NCBI RefSeq assembly: GCF_017654505.1
Contig: NC_054545.1
Coordinates: 16,028,047 to 16,092,046, forward strand
Source: Polyodon spathula
Taxonomy: Eukaryota; Chordata; Actinopteri; Acipenseriformes; Polyodontidae
Direction: 5' to 3'
Length of the DNA stretch: 64,000 nucleotides
This document shows, piece after piece, positions 1 to 10,870 of this stretch (positions within the stretch are counted from its first letter, which is position 1; each line of letters opens with the position of its first letter). The position numbers were made by a program, and so were the translations under genes. A model generated the notes under the pieces. The model ran no database searches, was not told where the DNA came from, and saw only the letters and a program-made list of their open reading frames with translations.

Positions 1-750
1 ACAAACAAAAAACGATGTTTAAAACAACAGGATACAGGATACTCGTCTAAATGTACATACCTGTGAGAGCGGGTCATGGTGCTTCAATCCAGATCTAGCA
101 GTGATGAGACAGACAAGTCATTGGTTTTTTACACCTATTTTAAGCAATTTATAGAGCAAAAAGAATTACCATAAAAATGTTTTTATATGTTACACCGGCG
201 TAAAGGTTGCTCCCCCCTTTTAATGGCCCTACATAAATGCCTAGAAAATCAACTTATACACCATTCTTTACAGTAGCTTGCCCAAGTAAATATTCCTGTT
301 CTATGATGTCCTGTTCTATACTTCTGCTAATACCTTTTGGCTCCCCTGCTTCGCTACAATCCGCTTACATAAAAAGAAATATATCATACTTTGCAGGACA
401 TCTGATACTAGAAACAAAATATAAACATCCAGCTTGAAGACTAGAAGACTTTTAAAATTGTTCAATCCATCGATGCTAAAACATTTTTCATCCATAATTT
501 TAACCTCTCAATCATACATTGTGAGTTAAAACTGAAAGACACTGATGTCAAGTATGGTACTCGCACGTTTTATTGTTACAAACTCTCTCAGTGGTCCTGA
601 GTTGTCTGGCTCCAATATTGAACCATTGCCATCTATTAATCTGCTTTCAGCTGCTTTGAGCTTGTCTGGAGAATACTTGGTGCTGGTATTAACAGCCTTT
701 GTCCTATTCAAATTATTGGACAATGTGACCTTTCCACTCTCAGCCCTACT
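1..750. other. No recognisable gene or repeat
   Basis: AT-rich sequence. Open frames on both strands between about 237 and 829 are short and have no recognisable domain, no splice context and no codon pattern that I would trust. I see no repeat family here. Confidence 0.5.
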
Positions 751-752
751 TA

Positions 753-1090
753 CAGCTATGGTCAAAAGTTTTGCCTCGCCCTATAGAATTAACACATTTC
801 ACTCCATGAAGTCAAATGAAACCTGCTGAATAATGTTATGTTAATATATTGCATTACATACCTCTTTGTAGTTTTTCACATACTTAACGAAAAACTGACA
901 AAAATTGAAAAATGTAACATTTCGAAAGCTAACATGAAGTACTGTACTACTATTTTGCCTTCCAGTAGACGTTTGTCATTTTCTAGTTTCTTTGATAAAA
1001 TTATGTTCATTAATTCTCATTATGTTATTTATTTTTTATTATGTCTCAATCCTAAAGTTTTAGGTGATGCAAAACGTTTGGCCATAGCTG
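753..1090. mobile_element. Tc1/mariner-type MITE, family A, copy 1
   Basis: The left end begins CAGCTATGGTCAAAAGTTTT directly after TA. The right end finishes with the inverse sequence, which ends GGCCATAGCTG. The interior of about 300 bp is AT-rich and has no transposase frame. The same terminal sequence recurs at 4871-5287 and 41793-42308 and in part at 51748, so this is a dispersed non-autonomous family. The TA at the left end and the terminal inverted repeats fit the Tc1/mariner superfamily, but no autonomous partner is present in the window. Confidence 0.75.
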
Positions 1091-2545
1091 AATTCTGTAT
1101 CTGCTGTATATAAAGTAGATGTGATTGCTGAGTTGAATAGTCACATTAAAAAACATTCAAGTTCTTAAAAAAACACAATTCTGTCTATGCGCCCACCATC
1201 TTCAGCATGATGATTTTGTTCTTGTGAAATGCAATGATCAGATTACATTGCATGCCAATGTGACATTCTAACACCTATCTCATCTTCCTAGAACACTACA
1301 TTGACCATTAAACTAAGTACTCTAACAGAAGGAAAACAATAGTGATCTGTGGTAAGACAGACAGGTATGCCAGTAATGTAAAGCAAAAACTCATGGGTCA
1401 CATCATGAGAAGTGTCTGACTGCTGGATTGCCGATATCCTCGGCATTCACGTCAATATCGACATGTGGAATTTACATCTTCTCCAATGAGGGACTGAGGA
1501 TGGGGTCTGCTTGCACTCAGTTGTGACCAAAGAAGAATTAGCTACTGGGAAGACGGTGTTCCTCGGGAAATAGAGAAAAGGATCATAATCTCTGAGATAT
1601 CAACCATGAGCGTCTAGGTTAACCAGACAGGAGTCTGTCAGTGCAGTCACTGCAGATAGTATTACACTATTATAATAAGTAGTAAAAGTTTACATCTGTG
1701 TAAACTACTGCAGTTTACAGTCTTATTATTCACAGTTGTCATGCAATACTAGTACGATTATAAGATGCTGTGTGACTCCTGTAGTTATTAGCTGATATGT
1801 CATCAAAAACTCTCATTACCTGTTAAGTGTACACCATGATTTAAAAACATTTAGGGTTCCCTTTCTCCTCCATCCGTTCCCAAGGAATTAACTGTTTTAT
1901 TTTTCACAAATGCTGTAAGAATTCATACCCACTTACTTGCCCTCCAGGGGATTGTAAACAGCATTAATCCATGCATTTATGCATACCTTATACATGTAAT
2001 CAGCATAAACTGTTAGCAAGAAACATGGAATGAATATTGGCAGTTAAATCTGCATGAATTAACAGGCTGAATTCAAAATGAATTACGTTAGAACTCAGAG
2101 GAAGTGCATAAGATTCGCAGGTGCTATTCCTGTCGTATTCAGCTGGAATTTATTATTTTAAAGTGTTACTGAAAAAGGTTAAAAACTGCAATAATGACCT
2201 GCCGTCTCCAATTTCAGTGAGCAATACCTTGATAACCTGGTCCAGTACGGTAAGTGACTATTCTTTCAGGGACCTGAAACACTAGTGATTTGTGCAGTAG
2301 TGGATACATAACCCCTAATCTAATATATTAAGAATGGATTCATCCTCTCCAGCAGCAATTCATTTTGAGAAAGAAGCAAACCTTCCTGAAGCCCCAACTC
2401 ACCACCGGCAGTCGACTGTCGAAAAAAACAACAACATTTGTTTGTTTCAACAGCATTACTATCCTCTGCAGTGGTCATTACCTGTAGATAACTAACCTTG
2501 CAATGATAAGCCTGGGAAGACTATTCGGACGATATAATATATATG

Positions 2546-2576
<31 letters not shown>

Positions 2577-3240
2577 TATATATATTATATATATCTATAT
2601 AATATGTGTGTGACATATAGTTGTCGAGTGGATGTGTGACTGCAGAGAAAAGTAAGACCTATCCAGCATAATGTCAACCCTTGGGTCCATCTATAGTCAA
2701 TCCTGCAATTAAGAATTCAACCCAGTCCTACATTACTTCCAGAGCTTCAGGTACAATAGATACAAGGAACCCACCTGCATTTCATCTTATGAACATGTGC
2801 ACACCATGTGTCCAAACTTAGCCTATCTACTTACAAAGGTATTTATGTAATTGGCTTATTTTAGCATCAAGAACATAGGCAGACTTACTATAAACCACTG
2901 CAAAGCCCATTACTTTCCTTGCAGTGTAAATGTTCAGATTTATAACCTCTATTTCTATCCAGCAGTATTGAAGCCATCATTCCAGCATTTGGTCCTACAA
3001 TCCATTTATGAGCCATCGCATGTGGAAGGCTAGTTGAGTAGATAAATGATGCTAACATTTTTAAAGCATTTTCTGAAGGTTGTGTACTTGGCTTGGATAA
3101 ACTGATTTTTTCCAATCTCTTAACCTGTAGAAGTTTTTGGCAATTGATGTTTGCAAACTGGCTATCCGATAGCACAATAACCTTTAGGGCATACCAAAAG
3201 GGAATTGAATGACTGTTGAATAAGCCACTTAACAGAATTC
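1091..3240. other. Unique AT-rich DNA with one AT microsatellite
   Basis: No gene is recognisable. An imperfect (AT)n tract runs from about 2532 to 2605. The rest appears to be unique non-coding sequence; the frames at 2851-3175 are short and unconvincing. Confidence 0.5.
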
Positions 3241-3242
3241 AT

Positions 3243-3420
3243 TCCATACCATACCATACCACCTAGCAGCATGAGCTCATTAGATTTCAGAAGCTGGTTG
3301 GTACTTGGATGAGGGACCTAAAAGGGAAGTCAGGGGGGCCAAGTATATGAAGAGGATTTTGGCAGCTCAGTGTGGAGCGTTGTTCTGTATCAGATGGTGT
3401 GCTTCTGAAACCAATATTAA
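3243..3420 (+). mobile_element. 5S rRNA-derived SINE (SINE3-like), decayed
   Basis: At about 3265-3325 the sequence carries the internal promoter half of a 5S rRNA gene: a degenerate 'gatctcggaagct' block, then GGTTGGTACTTGGATGAGGG, equivalent to the conserved 5S 'ggttagtacttggatgggagacc' region. The block between the two is deleted. It is followed by about 100 bp reminiscent of the SINE3 body. This is a retroposed remnant and not a functional 5S gene, because the 5' half and the terminator are missing. The 3' boundary is uncertain. Confidence 0.5.
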
Positions 3421-3884
3421 TGCAACAATTACAAAAGGTTTGGATATTTTTATGTATATGTCCTCCCATGTTATTGTGGATCATCTTTCTGCATGTGTTC
3501 TGTGTCCCTGGTTCATGCATAGCTCATAGATATAACAGTGACGAAAAAATCCACACAAAATAAAATAAAAAATGTAATTTACATAACCAGGATTTGTATC
3601 CATGCACTGTGTGTGGACTAGCCCTGTATGTCGATACTACTGAGAGTGGGGCTACCTCACTAATTAATGCTGAACATGCTTGCATTCACTATGCATTTTT
3701 TATACATGGTTTTCTAATCCAAATAAAATCTGTTGAATTCAGATGCAATCCAAATATTCAGTAAAAATGCAGGTTCTGGCTCAGCCTATTCTAAATAATA
3801 ACTGATGACTTGCATCATCATGAGGGAACAATACTATGATTATCATAGACTGAATTCCTGTCATTTACAGTTATTAGACCCCAA

Positions 3885-3899
3885 CCCCCCCCCCCCCCC
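3885..3899. repeat. Poly-C tract
   Basis: Fifteen consecutive C residues, lying where MITE family B copy 1 becomes unrecognisable on its left side. Confidence 0.9.
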
Positions 3900-4256
3900 A
3901 TCGCTTCTGTTGTTTTGATTTGTTGTGCATATGAAATCAAATCACTGTACTTGAAATTTTGGAAAAATGTTAAAATAGGCTAATTGGTTAATTGATGACA
4001 TTAATAGACCACACATGCAATTCATTTGAAAAAGTAAGAGAAATGGAACTCATAGCCACAACTGGTAACATGCACTCAACTTTTTAGAAGTTGATTAAGA
4101 TGCCTAATTAAAGCACAGAGTGGTATAAAATGTTCACACGTGAGTTTTTATATCACTGATTACTGACCGAAAAAATGGAAATTCTCGCAATTGGCAGGTA
4201 TATAAAGGATATAAATGGCATATATTGAGGTGTTCTAATACATTTGCACACTACTG
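3898..4256. mobile_element. MITE family B, copy 1, left end truncated
   Basis: The sequence matches 46727-47119 along most of its length in the same orientation. Shared blocks include a 'gaaatcaaatcactg'-like segment, 'cctaattaaagcacag' and 'tatcactgattactgac'. The right end retains the terminal repeat, ending GCACACTACTG. The left terminal repeat is missing and is replaced by a poly-C tract. There is no transposase frame. The ends resemble Tc1/mariner-type termini, but the superfamily is inferred. Confidence 0.65.
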
Positions 4257-4870
4257 TGTTTTTGTTGTGGTTTGGCATAGGTAGGGTTACAATTCCACAT
4301 CCCTGCATAAAAATGGGTCTCTGGCTCCCTCCATTCCAGCCATGTGAGAATGATTTAAAGGCCACCCTGTCACAGATTAGCATACTCAAGTCAATGTGAG
4401 AGGGCTTTGCTTATTTACATATTCCTTGAGTTTTTTCCTGTTTGGCTTGTGTTCTTTTTTCCAGTCCTGTTTCAGATTTTGATTGCAATCACTAGATTTG
4501 ATTGCATTACAAACGGAATCTATAAATGTATTTGCACCTGCATGTCGGTGTTTCTTGCCAAAGTACATGCTTTGTTTGTGTTTCGAATAAAGGGACGCCC
4601 CTCACTCTATGAAACATCTGACAGCATTGAAACTGCAAGAAAAAGAAAACACTGTCTTTCCGATGACTACCAGATCATGCTGATACAGGTGACTTATTGC
4701 TTAACCCTGCTTGTCAATCCTGTGGACTGTTTATAACAAAATACAACAGCTTCATGGAGAGTGAACAAGTAAACAACTGCGATCCAAAGATACACATTGA
4801 TATTTAGCAAAACAAGTTTGTGTTTGATAAGTGACACCTCCTGTTGTTTATGTCTACCTGAATATGTCTA
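4257..4870. other. No recognisable element
   Basis: A 109-codon open frame lies at 4407-4736 (+). It has a hydrophobic, low-information N-terminal stretch, no recognisable family and no splice-site support, so I treat it as chance. Confidence 0.45.
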
Positions 4871-5287
4871 CAGCTATGGCCAGAAGTTTTGCATTTCAAA
4901 TTTTAGCATTGAGACAAAATACAAAAAAATGGTTTTAACATCATGTAGCCAAAAAAACTACAAAATGATGTCACAAAACTCGGGAAAGCCATAATAGTAG
5001 TACAGTATTTCATTTAAGTATATGGAAATCATTAGTTCGCCTATCGTAAACCTGGTTCCCTGAAAGAGAAGATGGCCACCAAACATTGTTTATGGGATAC
5101 ACGCCTGCCTATTGGTAGGTGTCACTCTCACCATGGTGTTTGGTGGCCATCTTTGAATTGAAAGGGAACCACAAAGCGATATGTAATTCAGTACGTTAAC
5201 GTAACATTATTCAACTGCTTTCATTTGACTTTGTGAAGCAAAATGAGTTAATTCTGTAGGGTGATGCAAAACTATTTGCCAGAACTG
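4871..5287. mobile_element. MITE family A, copy 2, carrying a foldback insertion
   Basis: It is flanked by TA on both sides (4869-4870 and 5288-5289). The left end is CAGCTATGGCCAGAAGTTTT and the right end is a degenerate inverse of this. The interior matches copy 3 (41793-42308), including the 'cgttaacgtaacattattca' block. Relative to copy 3 it contains an extra palindromic block at 5053-5171. Without that block the element is close to 300 bp. Confidence 0.75.
5053..5171. mobile_element. Foldback element inside MITE family A copy 2
   Basis: The arms carry 'ggttccctgaaagagaagat' then 'ggccaccaaac' on the left, and the inverse with a few mismatches on the right, where it ends with 'aaagggaacc'. 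The loop is about 40 bp. The block is absent from the equivalent position of MITE copy 3, so it is a later insertion. It has no coding capacity, and I could not define a target duplication. Confidence 0.6.
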
Positions 5288-6190
5288 TACATTCACTTCT
5301 TCCACTCGCCTTGTACGGTTACACTTTTCATTTAGAAGACATCGTTTTTTTTACTTTGAAACATCTCAGAAGGTACAACATTATAGAGCTACAACACTAC
5401 TTCTTAACTGAGAATCCTTTTCACCGAACGCGTGATGTGTTCTTTCACAGTTAAATATTTCCTCTGAAAGAGACTCTGTCCAGCACAGTTGGGAATGATT
5501 GCAATACCTATGGTGCACCATGGAGGAGAATGTTATACCTTCATAGATGAAAAGTGTGACAGACAAGCTTACTAATGTAAGAGGGGCAGTGGAAAGAAAC
5601 AACAAGATAATTAAGGGTAGGACAGCTAAAAGCAATAATTGCTGTGTGCAATGTGTAAACTCTGTATTCTATATTTGAATATTGGCTATGGCTGTATTGT
5701 GAGATGGAAGCTGAGTTAGTACCTGTTTCTGTTGTTGAGTGTGTAATTTGTAAACAAAGTACAAGAGATGCACATTGAAAACCCTTCTGGTAAAAACATT
5801 TTCTATGCCAGATTAAACATGTGGGAAAGATTTCATCTTTTTTCAGACTTTAGCAAGCCAGAACTTCAGAGCCATATTCATTAAGTGTGCCACTGTGTGC
5901 AATAGAATCCTCCGTGGTTACAACAAGGCTTCTGCTCAATAAATATTATCCTTGGTTAAAGCTGTACTGGGAGGTGCCATCACATACGGAAAATATATAA
6001 AGATGATCTGAAAAATGGCACAAATGGATTTTATTTTATTTATTAATGTCTTTTATACACTATATGTGATATCTATGCTATACTTATTTATCCAATGGTT
6101 ACATGAGATTGACATATATCTAAATTCTTGTATTGTGCACCTGAATGGTGTCTTTGCATGATGAACTAACCATTTTTTTAAGGAACTGTA
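5288..6190. other. No recognisable gene or repeat
   Basis: Unique, AT-rich sequence. The minus-strand frame at 5381-5635 is hydrophobic and unsupported. Confidence 0.45.
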
Positions 6191-6194
6191 CTTA

Positions 6195-6660
6195 ATATAG
6201 GACTGGGCCACCATTTGCCCTGATCACAGTCCTGATACACTGTGACATAGATCACAAGGTGCTGGAAGGTGTCTCTGCGGATCCATTTAGTCATTAATAT
6301 TTCACTAAATTGGTGCATCGAGGTAGGCAGAGGATCGCGATGATGAATACATTGTTCAACTTCATCCTAAACATGATCAATTGGATTGAAATGTAGGGAT
6401 TGTGGTGGTCATGGAAGATGCCTGAAATCTCTGTCAGGTTCCTCAAACCATGTGTGCACAGTTCTGGCATGGTGGATGGGTGCATTATCGTCTTGAAAGT
6501 AGCCATTGCCATCAGGGTACAAGTGCAGCATTGTTAGGTGGACTTGATGCAACAACGCTTATGTAAACTACGCCATTCATTCCACCTTCCTGAGTATTCA
6601 AGGGACCCAGTGCATGGCAGGAGAATATGCCCCACACCAAGCTCAAATACAACCTTTTTG
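6195..6660 (-). pseudogene. Tc1-like transposase relic (DDE catalytic region)
   Basis: Read on the minus strand, fragments in shifting frames give a 'WGIFS.HALGPL' block at about 6600-6660. They then give the second catalytic aspartate context, close to QDDNAPIHHART, followed by HTWFEE (about 6440-6500). A degenerate 'PPQS..FNPIDHV' block comes next, which stands for the usual [11 protein letters not shown]. These are hallmark motifs of Tc1-family cut-and-paste transposases. Stops and frameshifts disrupt the reading, the N-terminal DNA-binding half is missing and no terminal repeats were found. It belongs to a different Tc1-like lineage from the element at 7591-9818. Confidence 0.75.
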
Positions 6661-6725
6661 CTTTTGAGACCCCTCCTCCCATCCCACTATAAAAATTCCA
6701 CGGCTCACCATATACATTACATATA

Positions 6726-7278
6726 CAGTGCTCCCTCGCTATAAGACTCTCGAATATAACTCGCCCCCAAATTCCCTATACTAGTGATTCATGCAATATT
6801 TCTACAGTAAATACAGTACTGGTGTTGTTCAAACTGTAAACAACTTCTCAGTCTAACTTCTGTTTCTGTCTTTCCCTTCTGATACAGTATCTGAACTGAA
6901 GAAAAGCAGCCCTGACAATTTATACAGGCATCTTATTCAGTGTTTGTTTTATAACTAAATCAATATTAGGTTATGTGGTTATCTTTCCTAACGTATTTGC
7001 TGCAAGAGGAGCTCCAGCAGACGAACCTGGGGTGAGCCCATTCCCTCTTCCCCTCGCCTGACCCTCTCTCCTTCTGACACTTGGTTCAAAGATTAGCTTC
7101 ACACTGAACTCCTGACCACCATTTAGCCAGGCTATTAATAGTTTAAAAACTGCTAATTAAAATGATCCACTAGTGGGAATGTTACCTTTTTTTTTGTTTT
7201 GTAAAAAATATACTCTATTCAGTTATAAGGCTCATATTGTGTGTCCACCGAGACCCGCGTTATAGCAAAGGAGCACTG
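6726..7278. mobile_element. pogo/Tigger-like MITE (non-autonomous)
   Basis: The left end is CAGTGCTCCCTCGCTATAAG, preceded by TA. The right end is the inverse with mismatches, ending GCAAAGGAGCACTG and followed by TA. Termini of the type CAGTGCTCCCTCGTTATAA with a TA target site are characteristic of the pogo/Tigger branch. The 553-bp interior has no transposase frame, so it would depend on an enzyme encoded elsewhere. Confidence 0.75.
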
Positions 7279-7299
7279 TATATACACACACACACACAT

Positions 7300-7594
<295 letters not shown>

Positions 7595-8833
7595 TGCCTA
7601 GCAAAAGTATTCAGACCCCTGACCAATTCTCTGATATTACTGAATTACAAATGGTACATTGAAATTTCGTTTGATATTTTTTTTTAAAACACTTAAACTC
7701 AAAATCAATTATTGTAAGGTGACATTGGTTTTATGTTGGGAAATATTTTTAAGAAAAATAAAAAACTGAACTATCTTGCTTGCATAAGTATTCAACCCCC
7801 ACACATTAATATTTGGTAGAGCCACCTTTCGCTGCAATAACAGCTTTAAATCTTTTGGGGTAAGTAGGTACCAGCTTTGCACACAGTGTCAGAGTGATTT
7901 TGGCCCATTCTTCTTGGCAGATTTGCTCCAGGTTGTTCAGGTTGGTTGGACGACGCCTGTGGACCGCAATTTTCAAATAGTGCCACAGATTCTCAATGGG
8001 ATTGAGATCAGGACTTTGACTGGGCCACTGTAGGACATTTACCTTTTTGTTCTTGAGCCACTCCAATGTTGCTTTGGCTTTGTGCTTGGGATTATTGTCC
8101 TGCTGAAAGATGAATTTCCTCCCAAGCTTCAGTTTTTTAGCAGACTGAAGCAGATTCTCTTATAGTATTTTCCTGTATTTTGCTCCATCCATTCTTCATT
8201 CAATTGTAACAAGATGCCCAGTCCCTGCTGATGAGAAGCATCCGCACAGCATGATGCTGCCACCACCATACTTCACTGTAGAGATGGTGTGTCTTGCGGC
8301 ATGGGCAGTGTTAGGTTTGCACCACACATAGCGCTTTGAGTTTTGGCCAAAAAGCTCTATCTTGGACCACAAAACCTTTTCCCACATTGCAGCTGGGTCA
8401 CTCTCATCCTTTCTGGCAAACTCCAGACATGCTTTCAGATGGTACTTTTTGAGTAACGGCTTCTTTCTTGCCACCCTCCCATACAGGCCAGTGTTATGCA
8501 GATCTCTTGATATGGTTGACTGGTGCACCATTCCTCCACTCCCAGCCACTGAACTCTGTAGCTCCTTGTCACAAAGACAGCCGAAGTGGGCGGCGTCAGA
8601 ACCAGGAAAAGGAATGAAATACACAAAACAGGACGGATGAAATGAAATGATGATGGCGCTTGCTTGTGCCGGTTTATTGTAAAATAAAACAGTACAAAAA
8701 CAGACAGAAAAACAACAGGACACAGCACTCTATGCCAAAATAAAAGAGACAAACAAAAACGGACTATACTTAACAAAACAGTGCAAGGACAGACACACTG
8801 AAAAACATGATGAGTTTTGAACACACAAGTATT

Positions 8834-8852
8834 GTGCTGGTCCTACCAGCAC
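8834..8852 (-). promoter_or_regulatory. Short hairpin in the transcribed part of LTR copy 1
   Basis: Perfect 8-bp arms GTGCTGGT/ACCAGCAC surround a 3-nt loop. It lies downstream of the TATA-like box and upstream of AATAAA. The equivalent hairpin in LTR copy 2 (28420-28442) keeps the GTGCTGG/CCAGCAC stem but has a different loop. An RNA-level role in the R region is inferred. Confidence 0.55.
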
Positions 8853-8954
8853 GCAATAGCAATTGTAAACGATTTATCCTCCTCTCTCTCCCGTTCTCCA
8901 CTCACCGAACACCCAAACGCGAGTATGTGAAAACGTGTATCTATATATACTGTT

Positions 8955-9001
8955 GTGCTGGGATTCAATTACTAATTAATTATTCACTTGAATCCCAGCA
9001 C
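8955..9001 (-). promoter_or_regulatory. Promoter-proximal palindrome of LTR copy 1
   Basis: Perfect 14-bp arms (8955-8968 and 8988-9001) flank a 19-nt AT-rich loop. In LTR orientation it lies a few bases upstream of the TATATATA box. Copies at 28510-28559 and 56683-56738 have palindromes at the corresponding place with completely different arm sequences. Confidence 0.7.
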
Positions 9002-9816
9002 GTGAATTAATTATGTGCAACCTCGTGCTCACATTTTAACTACTTTAAATGTACGTAAAGTGATGTACAATCCTGTGCCTAAATACAAATATACATTTTA
9101 AACACTCGTGTTACAGACCCATTTATATCCCGTGTACCAATGACTATACACCAACATTTAACGAACCACACGCAACATAACAGATAATATACACAGGGGC
9201 GGGCACTTTGTCACACTCCTTCAAAGTCTCCTTCTTGTTTAAGTGCTGAGTTTTGAGGGACGACCTTTTCTTGGCAGTGCCTGGGTGGTGTGATGTAGCT
9301 TCCACTTCCTGATTATTGATCCAACTGTGCTCACTGAGATATCCAAACACTTGGATATTATTTTGTACCCTTTCCCTAATCTATGCATTTGTATTACTTT
9401 ATCTCTAACTTCTGTAGAATGCTCTTTGGTCTTCATTTTCCTTCAGATTCACAGCCTTACCAATGATCCTTCAACAGTGGGGTTTTTATCCAGAAAATGT
9501 GACAGCAACTTTATGGTTCACAGGTGGAAGCCAATGGTAAGGTTATTGTGTCCTCTTTAGGGCAATTTCTTTCATCGGTGCAAACTGGGAGCTTCCACAG
9601 AACAGGGGTTGTATACTTACGCAAGCAAGATATTTCAGTTTTTTATTTTTCTTAAAAATATTTCCCAACATAAAACCAATGTCACCTTACAATAACTGAT
9701 TCTGAGTTTCAGTGTTTAAAAATAAAATATCAAACAGAACGAAATTTCAATATACCATTTGTAATTCGGTAATATGAGAGAATTTATCAGGGGTCTGAAT
9801 ATTTTTGCAAGGCACT

Positions 9817-9849
9817 GTATGTATGTATGTATGTATGTATGTATGTATG

Positions 9850-9897
<48 letters not shown>

Positions 9898-9900
9898 TAT

Positions 9901-9960
<60 letters not shown>
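9817..9960. repeat. Compound microsatellite (GTAT)n(TA)n(GATA)n
   Basis: About 35 bp of GTAT, 45 bp of TA and 65 bp of GATA run directly from the right terminus of the Tc1-like element towards the hAT relic. The tract probably destroyed the adjacent hAT terminus. Confidence 0.95.
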
Positions 9961-9961
<1 letters not shown>

Positions 9962-9981
9962 ATTATTTTTGTTTTACTTAC

Positions 9982-10870
9982 TCAATATGAAACTTGCTGG
10001 TGCTGAGCAACAATTCTGTCAAGACGTGGAGGTATCTTCAGCAAGCATACACGCATGTCATGGTCAATGTTCATCCTGACTCAGTACAATGCTTTCATTG
10101 ATGTCATGGTTGAAAATCCGGTTTCGCAGAAGTAGGTTGTACTGAATGGGACCAACACTTCCAGTGCTGCAGAAGAAGCAGTGCTGTATTCATCTACGCA
10201 CTCACACCAAAATGTCTCCAGCATCATTTCACTGAACTTGGTTCTGATGGAGCTGTCTGATGAAATGTCAATGAGCTCTTCTAACAGCTTTGATGGGACA
10301 GAGGGTGGCAGTTTAGATTCAATATTCTCACTAATGGGGTTTGTAGCCCACAGGTGTGTGGCGTCTTGTTCTGTCGTGAGTTCAGGAAAGTAAACATTAC
10401 ATTTGTTGAGTAGACTAGACAGCTGTGGTTTGATTACATCAAAGTCAATGTTTTGTTCCTGAATGAAAGAAAATAAGATCAAACATATCAGTTGTCCTTC
10501 CACAGACACCAACTTTCCAGAGTTGTAGTTTCCTTTTGAAAGTGTCAATTCTTTCATGTTGGGCAATAAAATGAGTGCTCCCATCTTGCATGGTTTTATT
10601 CAGCTTATTCATTTCACTGAATATGTCTGCCAGGTAACCCAGTTTTGCCTGCCACATGTCATCTTTCAGCACATCTGACTTTGTTGTTGTCTTGAGTTAC
10701 TTACAAAACAAAAAGTCTTCCTTTATTCCCTTGTTCCATACATACCAAACATAGGTGAGTAAAAGGGATATTTTAGAAATGTTTGTGGATTCATCGAGTT
10801 GTATACCACCACCTCTTCGCTGTTCTTCAACCCTTATGGTTGAACTTGTTAAAGGAAGTTCTGGTTCATC
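9982..10870 (-). pseudogene. hAT transposase relic (ZBED5/FAM200-like lineage)
   Basis: The minus strand, in shifting frames, gives 'IQLDESTNISKISLLL' (about 10760-10805; LDEST holds a catalytic acidic residue of hAT enzymes). Next come 'WQAKLGYLADIFSEMNKLN' (10600-10660) and 'SVPSKLLEELIDISSDSS'. The C-terminal hAT dimerisation block follows, with 'LVPFSTTYFCETGFSTM', 'DMRVCLLKIPPR' and a stop at 9982. This order matches hAT-derived proteins of the ZBED5/FAM200 type. The N-terminal BED zinc finger is absent, and there are stops after FLFCK and after KALY. It could in principle be a domesticated gene fragment, but the stops argue for a dead transposon. Confidence 0.85.

Larger units (their letters stand above)
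8567..9215 (-). mobile_element. Solo LTR (LTR family 1, copy 1), 649 bp
   Basis: Read on the minus strand it begins TGTGACAAAGTGCCCGCCC and ends CGGCTGTCTTTGTGACA, with the canonical TG..CA boundaries. Identical 5-bp target duplications (CTCCT on the plus strand) lie at 8562-8566 and 9216-9220. Reading 5' to 3' on the minus strand, a TATATATA box lies near 8950, just downstream of a perfect 14-bp-arm palindrome (8955-9001). A second hairpin follows at 8834-8852, and an AATAAA signal lies near 8683. No internal gag-pol remains, so this is a product of LTR-LTR recombination. The retrotransposon superfamily is not proven; the 5-bp duplication fits Ty3/gypsy-type elements. Confidence 0.9.
7806..9436 (-). 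pseudogene. Tc1-like transposase pseudogene, split by LTR and frameshifts
   Basis: The N-terminus, starting at 9436, has the paired-type helix-turn-helix region with 'VIQMHRLGKGYK' and 'STVGSIIRKW', followed by a GRP-type hook (RKGRPSKLST). The frame is then broken by the LTR at 8567-9215. It resumes at about 8560 with 'QSTISRDLHNTGLYGR' and the catalytic-core motifs 'FGQNSKRYVW' and '[16 protein letters not shown]'. At about 8196 the frame changes and the C-terminal part (8066-7806) reads '[19 protein letters not shown]'. The normal 'WSDETN' first-aspartate motif is damaged here, reading WSKIE after loss of residues. The insertion, the frameshift and the catalytic-site loss each indicate a dead gene. 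Confidence 0.92.

Noticed and set aside
3265..3325. A functional 5S rRNA gene
   Set aside because: Only part of the internal promoter region is present, with deletions and a SINE-like body; it is a retroposed fragment.
8435..8824. 129-codon minus-strand frame
   Set aside because: It spans the LTR/Tc1 junction and runs antisense or out of frame to the transposase; it is not a gene.
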